This document shows positions 1 to 6,053 of a stretch of 11,815 nucleotides of DNA, one piece after another (the first letter of the stretch is position 1; each line of letters opens with the position of its first letter). The translations under genes and the position numbers were made by a program. The notes under the pieces are model-generated. The model had not been told where the DNA came from. It saw only the letters and a program-made list of their open reading frames with translations, and did no database searches. Source of the DNA: Thermoleophilia bacterium. Its GTDB lineage: Bacteria > Actinomycetota > Thermoleophilia > Gaiellales > Gaiellaceae. The DNA lies in assembly GCA_020845695.1 (NCBI GenBank), contig JADLFG010000043.1:1-11815 (forward strand), written 5' to 3'.

Positions 1-120
1 CGAAAAACGAACCCCGCCCGGCCCCATCGCTTCCTCACAGCCCTACTCGTCGCACACCTCGTCGCCAGCCTCCACCAACGCGCTCAAGCGCCGGCAGCCG
101 CCCTTCGTGAAAGATCCGGG

Positions 121-870
121 CTAGCCGGCTGCCGCCGGCTCGTTCTCGTGACGGCGGCGCCAGTCGTAGAGGGCGATCGCGCCGGCCATGGCGACGTTCA
201 GCGACTCCGTGCCCGCGGCCTGCGGGATCGTCGCGGCGAACTCGCACTCGGCCGCGACCCGGGTGGGCAGTCCGGCTCGCTCGGCCCCGAGGACGAACGT
301 GGCTCCGGGACCCGGCTCGAGGGTCGCGAGCGGCGGCGCACCCTCGGGGAGGAGCGCCACTCGCGGGGACGGCGCCTCGTCGAACGCTCCGAGCGGGACC
401 CGGAAGATGGCGCCGGCGGACGCGCGTAGCGCCTTCGCCCCGGTCGGGTCGGCGCAGCCCGCGGAGAGGCAGACGAAGGCGGGGCCGAAGGCGTCGGCGG
501 CGCGCAGAAGCGTGCCGACGTTGCCGGGATCGGCGACGTGCCAGAGGGCGAGCCCGACGGATGGCGGCACGGCCGGGTCGAGGCGGGGCAGGTCGGCAGC
601 GCGGAAGACCGCGATCACCCGGGGCGGGTGCGCGAGCTGCGACAGCGCGGCGAGTAGCCGCGGCTCGACCGTCTCCGCGCCCGGCAGGCGCTCGTCGAGC
701 GCCGGCCGGGCGGCGTCAAGGAGCGCCTCGACCGGCGCGAGACCGGCGTCGAGCGCAGCGGCGACGAGGTCCTCGCCCTCGCACGCGAACAGGCCGAGCC
801 GCTCGCGGGCGCGGCGCTCGGCGAGCTTGCGCACGAGCTTCAGGCGCGGGTTCCCGGCGGACGTGATCAG
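121..870 (-). CDS. SpoU/TrmH-family RNA 2'-O-methyltransferase
   Basis: Predicted SAM-dependent methyltransferase that methylates a ribose 2'-OH in rRNA or tRNA in the cytoplasm. The 249-residue protein has the family's N-terminal substrate-binding segment (SAGNPRLK near residues 4-11, then R..RLGLFACEGEDLV around 22-36). It carries all three SPOUT knot motifs: DPGNVGTLLRAADAFG at 114-129, VLGAERAGLP at about 193-202, and IPQAAGTESLNVAMAGAIA from 215, with the conserved S-L-N at 223-225. The frame stays open upstream but holds no ATG or GTG close by. A CTG at 870 keeps the conserved N-terminal motif and is the best start, while a GTG at 834 would remove it. In many actinobacteria such a gene lies beside pheS in the same direction; here it points away, three genes distant. 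The exact RNA target cannot be read from sequence. Confidence 0.9.
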   Translation of the reverse strand: MITSAGNPRLKLVRKLAERRARERLGLFACEGEDLVAAALDAGLAPVEALLDAARPALDERLPGAETVEPRLLAALSQLAHPPRVIAVFRAADLPRLDPAVPPSVGLALWHVADPGNVGTLLRAADAFGPAFVCLSAGCADPTGAKALRASAGAIFRVPLGAFDEAPSPRVALLPEGAPPLATLEPGPGATFVLGAERAGLPTRVAAECEFAATIPQAAGTESLNVAMAGAIALYDWRRRHENEPAAAG

Positions 871-874
871 GCCC

Positions 875-889
875 GGGAGGTTACCTCCC
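875..889. repeat. 15-bp palindrome overlapping the divergent promoters
   Basis: GGGAGGT and ACCTCCC form a perfect 7-bp inverted repeat around a single T at 882. It covers the proposed plus-strand -35 and minus-strand -10, a position typical for a repressor operator. In high-GC DNA such a short palindrome may be chance, and no regulator gene is nearby. Confidence 0.35.
878..883 (-). promoter_or_regulatory. Putative -10 element for the RNA methyltransferase gene
   Basis: On the minus strand TAACCT occupies 883-878 and is followed by exactly seven bases before the proposed CTG start at 870. The same spacing occurs at other starts in this window. It would make the mRNA leaderless or nearly so. 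A GGGAGGT at 889-883 could alternatively act as a distant SD (12 bases away). No clear -35 is visible. Confidence 0.35.
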
Positions 890-909
890 GCTCGCGCGGG
901 CGGTACACT
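881..909 (+). promoter_or_regulatory. Putative promoter for the 937-1679 gene pair
   Basis: TTACCT (881-886) and TACACT (904-909) are 17 bases apart and resemble -35 and -10 boxes of a primary sigma factor. Transcription would begin near 916 and give a leader of about 20 bases that includes the strong SD AAGGAGG at 925-931, five bases before the ATG at 937. The -35 overlaps a short palindrome and the minus-strand -10, so the two divergent promoters are interlocked. Confidence 0.5.
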
Positions 910-936
910 CGCGGTTCCTCGACCAAGGAGGGTGAC

Positions 937-1293
937 ATGGGGGAAGGCGCGATCTTCATCGGCTGGGGAGGCGCCGTGCGAGGCCGGGAGCGGCAGGCGA
1001 TGCAGGTTTTCGGCGAGGCCGTCGAGCTCTGGACGAGCTTGCAGGCGCAGGGGAGGATCGAGAGCTTCGAGCCGGTGTTCCTCGAACCACACGGCGGCGA
1101 CCTCGTCGGGTTCTTCCTGCTCCGTGGCGACCCGGCCCGGCTCGCGGAGGTGCGGCGGGACGACGCGTTCGAGCGGGTGATCTCGCGCGCGAACATGATC
1201 GTCGAGAACCTCGGCGTCGTGGGGGCGAATCTCGGCCCGGCGATCGAGGAGCAGATGGGCCGCTTCGCGGCCGCGACGGAGGACCTGTCCTGA
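937..1293 (+). CDS. Conserved small protein of unknown function
   Basis: A 118-residue soluble protein with no signal peptide or membrane segment. It opens with a short beta-like stretch (AIFIGWGGAVRGRE, residues 5-18), then a helix, then a conserved-looking block FEPVFLEPHGGDLVGFFLLRG (about 44-64), another helical part (ARLAEVRRDDAFERV), and a segment NLGVVGANLG near 91-100. The alternating strand-helix pattern resembles small dimeric alpha/beta-barrel (ferredoxin-like, YCII-like) proteins; that is inference from pattern only. I recall similar uncharacterised actinobacterial proteins but cannot assign a reaction. The start is fixed by a strong SD (AAGGAGG, 925-931). Its TGA overlaps the proposed CTG of the next gene, so the two are probably translationally coupled. 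Possible roles include a small enzyme or ligand-binding protein acting with its SnoaL-like partner. Confidence 0.8.
   Translation: MGEGAIFIGWGGAVRGRERQAMQVFGEAVELWTSLQAQGRIESFEPVFLEPHGGDLVGFFLLRGDPARLAEVRRDDAFERVISRANMIVENLGVVGANLGPAIEEQMGRFAAATEDLS
1278..1283 (+). promoter_or_regulatory. Ribosome binding site that decides a CTG start
   Basis: GGAGGA lies six bases before a CTG at 1290-1292. There is no ATG or GTG in that frame near here, and the next possible start (TTG at 1362) would delete the first 24 residues of the SnoaL-like fold. The SD therefore supports the CTG. Confidence 0.5.
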
Positions 1294-1679
1294 GCGCGGC
1301 CGACTGGATCGAGGCGTACGGACGGGCGTGGGAGCAGCGCGACCCGGACGCGGCCGCCGCGTTGTTCGCGGAGGACGCGCTCTACAAGGTCACGCCCTTC
1401 CGGCCCCTCCAAGCCGGCCGCGACGGGATCCGCGAGTACTGGGACTCGGCCACCTCGGCACAGGACCGGGTGCGTGTCCGCTTCGGCGAGCCGTTCGGCG
1501 CGGGCGAGCGCGTGGCGGTCGAGTGGTGGACCACGCTCGTCACGGACGGCGGGGACGAGCTGACGCTGACGGGCTGCCTGCTGCTTCGCTTCCGCGCTGA
1601 CGGGCTCTGCGAGGAGCTGCGCGAGTACTGGTTCGCGGAGCCGGGCACCCACGACCCACCTCCCGGTTGGGGCGCGTAG
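1290..1679 (+). CDS. SnoaL-like (NTF2 superfamily) protein
   Basis: A 129-residue protein of the SnoaL/NTF2-like superfamily, small cone-shaped alpha+beta folds used as polyketide cyclases, isomerases or ligand-binding proteins. The family pattern is clear: first helix DWIEAYGRAWEQRDPDAAAA with LFAEDALYK following, then the segment with F-R-P-L and G-R-D-G-I-R-E-Y-W, then strands RVRFGEPF, RVAVEWWTTLV, LTLTGCLLLRF and a C-terminal E-L-R-E-Y-W strand. The start chosen is a CTG at 1290 that overlaps the previous TGA as CTGA and has a well-placed SD at 1278-1283. A TTG at 1362 is the alternative but would lose helix 1. The substrate is unknown. The tight overlap with the upstream gene argues that the two products act together or at matched levels. 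Confidence 0.75.
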   Translation: MSAADWIEAYGRAWEQRDPDAAAALFAEDALYKVTPFRPLQAGRDGIREYWDSATSAQDRVRVRFGEPFGAGERVAVEWWTTLVTDGGDELTLTGCLLLRFRADGLCEELREYWFAEPGTHDPPPGWGA

Positions 1680-1754
1680 GGTGAGCGGCCCGCGCGGCTC
1701 GCTCGTCCCGGGATCCGCCCGAGGCGTCCCGTCAGAACATGCCGCAGCACGACA

Positions 1755-1790
1755 CGCCGGGGGTCTGACCCCGGGGTCAGACCCCCGGCG
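1755..1790. repeat. Perfect 36-bp palindrome (REP-like)
   Basis: The arm CGCCGGGGGTCTGACCCC is followed directly by its exact reverse complement, with the centre between 1772 and 1773. Each half contains the smaller palindrome GGGGTC-T/A-GACCCC, so the unit is two inverted copies of one core. As RNA or single-stranded DNA it can form a very stable hairpin. Similar GGGGTCTGACCCC cores are, from memory, dispersed in many bacterial genomes. Confidence 0.85.
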
Positions 1791-1855
1791 CTTGGCCGCC
1801 CCGCCGCGCCGCTCACGAAGTCGGTCGCGGGGTGAGATCTGCGCGTTGCCATATC

Positions 1856-1872
1856 AAGGGGTCTGACCCCTT
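1856..1872. repeat. Second copy of the GGGGTCTGACCCC core
   Basis: AAGGGGTC and GACCCCTT form an 8-bp perfect inverted repeat around T1864. Thirteen bases (1858-1870) match the core of the palindrome at 1755-1790, which makes chance unlikely and suggests a dispersed repeat family. Confidence 0.75.
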
Positions 1873-1877
1873 CACGG

Positions 1878-1893
1878 TGCCGTCTCGACGGCA
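1878..1893. repeat. Short inverted repeat
   Basis: TGCCGTC (1878-1884) and GACGGCA (1887-1893) are exact reverse complements around TC. It follows the previous palindrome by five bases, so the two could form stacked hairpins. Confidence 0.5.
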
Positions 1894-1906
1894 GGGCATG
1901 GCGGAT

Positions 1907-1942
1907 CGGGGCATGTCTGGGGGCCAGGCCCCGGGGCATGTC
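1907..1942. repeat. 11-base direct repeat flanking a hairpin
   Basis: CGGGGCATGTC occurs at 1907-1917 and again at 1932-1942. Between them lies GGGGCC-A-GGCCCC (1920-1932), a 6-bp stem around A1926. A matching reverse complement of GGCATGT occurs at 1737-1743. The pattern suggests duplicated repeat units rather than coding sequence. Confidence 0.5.
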
Positions 1943-1989
1943 CACTTGGGCCCGGTGGGCACCCCGCCCGGGCCGAGCGCATGGGTCGG

Positions 1990-2694
1990 TCAGCCGGGCC
2001 GGCGGGCGACCCAGACCGAGTCCTCGCCACCGCGGTAGGGGCGGCGGTCGAACCAGCCGAAGCACTCGATCGCCTCGAATCCGGCCCGGTCGAGCAGCCG
2101 GCCCCACTCGAGCGTCGGCAGCCACGCGAGCGCCATCGTCGTCTCGCCGTTCGCGCCGCGCACGGAGAGGTCGAGCCGCCGCGTATCCGGGGACCAGTCG
2201 GCGCGCTCCCAGATCCCGGGCTCGCGCTCGAGCCAGCGGCGGTCGGTCTCGCGGATGTCAGCGCGGCTCGGCGCGAACACGTCGAACGCGAGCCGCCCGC
2301 CCGGCTCTAGCAGCGCGAGCGCCGCCCGGAGCGCCGCCACGCGCTCCTCGTCCGTGTGCAGGTGCAGGTACGCGCGAAACGGGCAGGTGACGAGCCGCAC
2401 GCGCTCCGCGACCGGCGGGTCGCGGTAGTCGCCCTCGCGCAGGTCGAGCTGGCCCGCCACACCCGCCGCCTCGGCGCGGGCGCGGCACACGGTGAGCATC
2501 CCCGCGGAGGTGTCGACCCCGATCACCGGAACGCCGGCGAGCGCGGTCGGGATCGCGATCCGCCCCGTTCCGACTCCGAGCTCGACGACCGGCCCACCCG
2601 CCGCGAGCGCCTCCTCGACGTAGAAACCGACGTCCTCCGTGACCTGGCGGCTCCAGTCGTCGTACAGGTGGGCGATAGGCTCGTAGACGTCCAC
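1990..2694 (-). CDS. Class I SAM-dependent methyltransferase
   Basis: A 234-residue soluble methyltransferase of the Methyltransf_25/UbiE-like group. The N-terminus (VYEPIAHLYDDW, residues 3-14) is typical of this group. The SAM-binding glycine loop is VVELGVGTGR at 36-45, followed by the acidic strand end VIGVD (D61) that contacts the ribose, then a G-D-Y strand (motif II region) and LALLEPGGRLAFDVFAP in the post-I/motif III part. The C-terminal half has a beta-rich substrate region ending near GFEAIECFGWFDRRPY. The GTG at 2694 is chosen because it precedes the conserved N-terminus and because a -10-like hexamer lies seven bases upstream, suggesting a leaderless mRNA. The substrate is unknown. 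It diverges from pheS with only 24 bp between the start codons. Confidence 0.88.
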   Translation of the reverse strand: MDVYEPIAHLYDDWSRQVTEDVGFYVEEALAAGGPVVELGVGTGRIAIPTALAGVPVIGVDTSAGMLTVCRARAEAAGVAGQLDLREGDYRDPPVAERVRLVTCPFRAYLHLHTDEERVAALRAALALLEPGGRLAFDVFAPSRADIRETDRRWLEREPGIWERADWSPDTRRLDLSVRGANGETTMALAWLPTLEWGRLLDRAGFEAIECFGWFDRRPYRGGEDSVWVARRPG

Positions 2695-2711
2695 GGGCCC
2701 GATGGTACGCT
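2684..2711 (+). promoter_or_regulatory. Putative pheS-pheT promoter
   Basis: TAGACG (2684-2689) and TACGCT (2706-2711) are separated by 16 bases. The -10 is followed by seven bases and then the pheS ATG at 2719, so the transcript is probably leaderless. This leaves no room for a T-box or leader-peptide attenuator, which are common for phenylalanyl-tRNA synthetase genes elsewhere. Confidence 0.55.
2702..2707 (-). promoter_or_regulatory. Putative -10 element for the methyltransferase
   Basis: TACCAT on the minus strand (2707-2702) is seven bases before the GTG at 2694. Transcription would start at or next to the start codon. No convincing -35 is seen. It shares the TA at 2706-2707 with the plus-strand -10 of pheS. 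Confidence 0.5.
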
Positions 2712-2718
2712 CCGGCGC

Positions 2719-3714
2719 ATGGATCCGGCCGCCCTGGAAACCGAGGCGCGAAGCGCGATCGCGGCCGCCGCGACCGCCGCCGAGCTCGAGGCGGCGCGCG
2801 TCCGCCACCTCGGCCGCAACGCCGAGCTGCCCCTGGCCCTGCGTCGGGTGCGCGACCGCGAGACCGGCCGGGCCCTGAACGAGCTGCGCACGCGGCTCGA
2901 GCGGGCGTTCGGCGAGCGCCGCGCTGAGCTCGAGTCGGCCGAGCTCGAGCTGAGGCTGACCGCGGACGTCGTCGACGTCACCCTCCCCGGCGAGCCCGCC
3001 CCGCGCGGCAACCTCCACCTGATCACGAAGATCCGCCGCGAGATCGAGGACATCTTCCTCGGCCTCGGCTACCAGGTCGTCGACGGTCGCGAGGTCGAGA
3101 CCGCCTACTACAACTTCACCGCCCTGAACATGCCGCCGTGGCACCCGGCGCGCTCGCCGCTCGCGTCCCTCTACCTCGACTCCGAGACACTCCTTCGCAC
3201 CGAGACCTCGCCGTCGCAGATCCGCGTCATGGAAGCCACGAGCCCGCCCGTCTACATGGTCTCGCTCGGCCGTGTCTACCGCCGCGACACCCCCGACGCG
3301 ACCCACGTTCCGATCTTCCACCAGGTCGAGGGTCTCGCGGTCGACCGCGGGATCACGCTCGCCGACCTGAAGGGGACGCTCCTCTACCTGATGCGGGCGC
3401 TCTTCGGCGAGGAACGGCAGGTCCGCTTCCGCACCCACTACTTCCCGTTCACGGAGCCCTCGATCGAGCCCGATGTCTCCTGCTTCCTCTGCGACGGCGG
3501 CGGCTGCTCGGTCTGCAAGCACTCCGGCTGGATCGAGATGGGCGGCGCCGGCCTGGTCGACCCGGAGCTGTACGGCTTCGTCGGGTACGACCCCGAGGAG
3601 GTCTCCGGCTTCGCCTTCGGCCTCGGCCTCGAGCGGATCGCGATGCTCCGCCACGGGCTCCCGGACCTCCGCGAGCTCTGGGAGAACGACCTGCGGCTCC
3701 TGAGGCAGTTCTGA
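2719..3714 (+). CDS. pheS: Phenylalanyl-tRNA synthetase alpha subunit
   Basis: Catalytic alpha subunit of the (alpha-beta)2 class II synthetase that charges tRNA-Phe in the cytoplasm. The 331-residue protein has an N-terminal helical, tRNA-contacting coiled-coil arm (about 1-90, rich in A, R, E and L) and a catalytic core from about 100. Motif 2 is visible as LLRTETSPSQIR (R160) and FHQVEGLAVD (200-209). Motif 3 is GFAFGLGLERIAMLRHG, with G301-L-G-L-E-R306. A four-cysteine cluster C255-x2-C258-x4-C263-x2-C266, followed by GWIEMGGAGLVDP, is also found in many bacterial PheS proteins. Length is close to the usual 330-350. The ATG has a -10-like box seven bases upstream and no SD. The TGA overlaps the pheT ATG by one base (TGATG), which indicates translational coupling. 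Confidence 0.97.
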   Translation: MDPAALETEARSAIAAAATAAELEAARVRHLGRNAELPLALRRVRDRETGRALNELRTRLERAFGERRAELESAELELRLTADVVDVTLPGEPAPRGNLHLITKIRREIEDIFLGLGYQVVDGREVETAYYNFTALNMPPWHPARSPLASLYLDSETLLRTETSPSQIRVMEATSPPVYMVSLGRVYRRDTPDATHVPIFHQVEGLAVDRGITLADLKGTLLYLMRALFGEERQVRFRTHYFPFTEPSIEPDVSCFLCDGGGCSVCKHSGWIEMGGAGLVDPELYGFVGYDPEEVSGFAFGLGLERIAMLRHGLPDLRELWENDLRLLRQF

Positions 3715-6011
3715 TGCGGATCCCGATCTCCTGGCTGCGCGAGTACGTCGCGTTCGCGACGCCGCTGCCTGAGCTGGCGGAGCGGCTCGCGGTCGCCTCC
3801 GCCGAGGTCGAGCGGATCTCGCGCCGTGGCGTCCCGGACGAGAACGGCAACCTCGGCCGCTACGTTGTCGGCCGCGTCGTCGAGGCCGGCAAGCACCCGA
3901 ACGCCGACCGCCTCCAGCTCTGCCGCGTCGACACGGGCGACCCCGAGCCCCGCCAGATCGTCTGCGGCGCCTGGAACTTCGGCGCCGGCGCGACCGTGCC
4001 CGTTGCGCTCCCCGGCGCCGTGCTTCCCGACGGGCGCACGCTCGAGCGGGCGAAGCTGCGCGGCGCCGTCTCCGAGGGGATGATCCTGTCCGAGCGCGAG
4101 CTCGAGCTCGGCACCGACCACGCCGGGATCCTCGTCCTCGACGAGCCGCACGAGCCGGGGACGCCGCTCGCCGACGTGCTCCCGCTCCGCGACGAGGTGC
4201 TCGAGCTCGAGCTGACAGGCAACCGGCCCGACCTGACGTCGATCTACGGCATGGCGCGCGAGGTGGCAGCGCTCGTCGGCGGCGAGCTCGCGCCGCCGCC
4301 GGGTGCCGACCCGCCGCGCGCGGGCGACGAGCCGCTCGAGCTCGAGATCTACGACCTCGAGGGCTGCCCGCGCTACGTTGGACGCCTGTTCCGCGGCGTC
4401 CGTCTCGGCCCGTCGCCGCCGTGGCTGAAGGCGCGGCTCGTCGCGGCCGGGATGCGCCCGATCTCGAACGTCGTCGACGTGACGAACTACGTGATGCTCG
4501 CGCTCGGGAGCCCGCTGCACGCGTTCGACCACGCCCGCCTCGCCGGCGGACGGATCGGGGTGCGCCGCGCCCACCCCGGCGAGGAGCTCGTGACCCTCGA
4601 CGGTGTCCGCCGCCGGCTCGACCCGGCCGACCTGCTGATCACCGATGCCCGCGAGGCGGTCGCGATCGCGGGGATCATGGGCGGCCTCGACTCGGAGGTG
4701 ACGGACGCGACCACGGAAGTCCTGCTCGAGGCGGCGAGCTTCGAGCCGGTCGGGATCCTCGGCAGCTCCGAGCGGCTGGGGTTGCGCAGCGAGGCCTCGA
4801 ACCGGTGGGAGAAGGGGGTCGACCCGTACCTGTGCGAGCGCGCGGCCGTGCTTGCCTCGCAGCTGCTCGTCGAGCTCGCCGGCGGGCGTTTCGTCGCCCA
4901 CCGAGACGTCCACGGGGAGCTGCCTCCCCGGCCGGTCACGCGGCTGCGGCCGGCGCGGGTGAGCGCGCTCGTCGGGCTCGAGATCCCGGAGGGCGAGCAG
5001 CGGGCGATCCTCGAGCGGCTCGGCTTCGACGTCACCGGGGACTGGGAGGTGACGGTGCCGACCTGGCGGGCGCGCGACGTCACCCGCGAGATCGACCTGG
5101 TCGAGGAGGTCGCCCGCGTGTACGGGCTCGAGCGGGTGCCGTTCACCCTGCCGGAGCGCCGCGCGATGTTCGGGCGGCTGTCTCAGGCCCAGCGGCTGCG
5201 GCGCCTCGTCGAGGACGTGATGACCGGCTGCGGGCTCTCCGAGGCGTACACGTGGAGCCTCGCCGCGCGCGATCCGGACCCGCGCGCGCTGCGCCTGCCG
5301 GTGCCGCTCTCCGCCGAGCACGCGCTCCTGCGCACGATGCTCGTCGAGGGGCTCGTCGCGGCGGCGGCCCGCAACGTCGACGCCGGCAACGAGCGCGTCG
5401 ACCTGTTCGAGGTCGCCCGCGTCTACCTGCCGTCCGGCGAGCAGCTCCCGGATGAGCGCTGGCAGGTCGGCGGGATCTGCGAGGGCGGCTACTTCCGTGC
5501 CAAGGGAATCGTCGAGACGCTCCACGCGGCGCTCGGGATCGAGCCGGTGTTCGAGCGCACACGCCGCGACTGGCTCCATCCGGGCAGGGCCGCGAGCGTG
5601 GACGCGGGCTGGGTGGGGGAGCTCCATCCGGCGCTGCTCGACGGCATCTGGGGGGTCTTCCAGCTCGACCTCGAGACGCTGTTCGCGGAGGTGCCCGAGC
5701 GGATCCTCTACGACGACGTGATCACCTACCCCGCACTGCGTCAGGACCTCGCATTCGTCGTCGCCGAGGACGTCCCCGCCGGGGAGCTCGTGCGCGCGGC
5801 GCGCGACCTGGCGGGGCGGGAGCTGCGCGAGGCGCGTGTCTTCGACGTCTACCGCGGCGGCCAGATCCCGGCGGGGCGCAAGTCGGTGGCGATCCGGGTC
5901 GCGTTCCAGTCGCCCGAGCGGACGCTCACCGACGAGGAGGCCGCGGGCCTGCGCGGGCTGATCGTCGCCGGACTGGCCGAGCGTTTCGGCGCCGAGCTGC
6001 GGGCCGGGTAG
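3714..6011 (+). CDS. pheT: Phenylalanyl-tRNA synthetase beta subunit
   Basis: Structural, tRNA-binding and editing subunit that pairs with PheS. The 765-residue length is normal for bacterial PheT. Domains in order: an OB-fold tRNA-binding domain at roughly 40-150 (YVVGRVVEAGKHPNADRL and later LRGAVSEGMILSERELELG); the B3/B4 domain, which hydrolyses mischarged Tyr-tRNA-Phe, from about 217 (GCPRYVGRLF, then MRPISNVVDVTNYVMLALG and PLHAFDHARLAGG); the B5 DNA-binding-like domain around 410-480, ending VEEVARVYGLERVP; a degenerate synthetase core; and a C-terminal ferredoxin-fold anticodon-binding domain from about 664 (YPALRQDLAFVV ... ADEEAAGLRGLI-like end). The ATG at 3714 shares one base with the pheS stop. 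No frameshift or missing domain is evident. Confidence 0.97.
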   Translation: MRIPISWLREYVAFATPLPELAERLAVASAEVERISRRGVPDENGNLGRYVVGRVVEAGKHPNADRLQLCRVDTGDPEPRQIVCGAWNFGAGATVPVALPGAVLPDGRTLERAKLRGAVSEGMILSERELELGTDHAGILVLDEPHEPGTPLADVLPLRDEVLELELTGNRPDLTSIYGMAREVAALVGGELAPPPGADPPRAGDEPLELEIYDLEGCPRYVGRLFRGVRLGPSPPWLKARLVAAGMRPISNVVDVTNYVMLALGSPLHAFDHARLAGGRIGVRRAHPGEELVTLDGVRRRLDPADLLITDAREAVAIAGIMGGLDSEVTDATTEVLLEAASFEPVGILGSSERLGLRSEASNRWEKGVDPYLCERAAVLASQLLVELAGGRFVAHRDVHGELPPRPVTRLRPARVSALVGLEIPEGEQRAILERLGFDVTGDWEVTVPTWRARDVTREIDLVEEVARVYGLERVPFTLPERRAMFGRLSQAQRLRRLVEDVMTGCGLSEAYTWSLAARDPDPRALRLPVPLSAEHALLRTMLVEGLVAAAARNVDAGNERVDLFEVARVYLPSGEQLPDERWQVGGICEGGYFRAKGIVETLHAALGIEPVFERTRRDWLHPGRAASVDAGWVGELHPALLDGIWGVFQLDLETLFAEVPERILYDDVITYPALRQDLAFVVAEDVPAGELVRAARDLAGRELREARVFDVYRGGQIPAGRKSVAIRVAFQSPERTLTDEEAAGLRGLIVAGLAERFGAELRAG

Positions 6012-6015
6012 CGTC

Positions 6016-6046
6016 GGGGCGGGTCACGATCGCCCCACGGGATCGT
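6016..6046. terminator. Possible hairpins between convergent genes
   Basis: Two mutually exclusive 6-bp stems fit in the gap after pheT: GGGGCG (6016-6021) with CGCCCC (6031-6036), and ACGATC (6026-6031) with GATCGT (6041-6046). Neither is followed by a T tract, so this is a weak call for termination of pheT or of the converging gene. Confidence 0.25.
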
Positions 6047-6053
6047 CGGGCGC

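Larger units (their letters stand above)
1680..1989. other. Gene-free region between convergent genes, rich in palindromes
   Basis: This 310-base stretch separates the 3' ends of the SnoaL-like gene (plus) and the methyltransferase gene (minus). I find no credible coding frame or RNA gene. It holds four separate inverted repeats (1755-1790, 1856-1872, 1878-1893, 1920-1932) and an 11-base direct repeat (1907-1917 and 1932-1942). No T-rich tract follows the stems, so ordinary intrinsic termination is not evident, though the stems may still stop or stabilise both transcripts. The layout resembles a REP/BIME-like cluster. Confidence 0.6.

Noticed and set aside
1..120. Possible gene ends at the left edge: a plus-strand frame closing at TAG 122-124, and an in-frame continuation past the RNA methyltransferase stop on the minus strand ending near 46
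   Set aside because: Both are short, have no recognisable motif and no start or SD of their own. I see no supported feature here.
1680..1989. CRISPR array in the repeat-rich spacer
   Set aside because: Repeats are few, unequal in sequence and spacing, and no cas genes are present.
3138..3713. Upstream extension of the pheT frame through pheS
   Set aside because: The frame is open but encodes an arginine- and proline-rich shadow of pheS. The ATG at 3714 begins the conserved PheT N-terminus (MRIPISWLREYV).
3438..5627. A 729-codon minus-strand frame opposite pheT
   Set aside because: Composition is typical of antisense to a high-GC gene, with no recognisable motif; pheT on the plus strand is complete.
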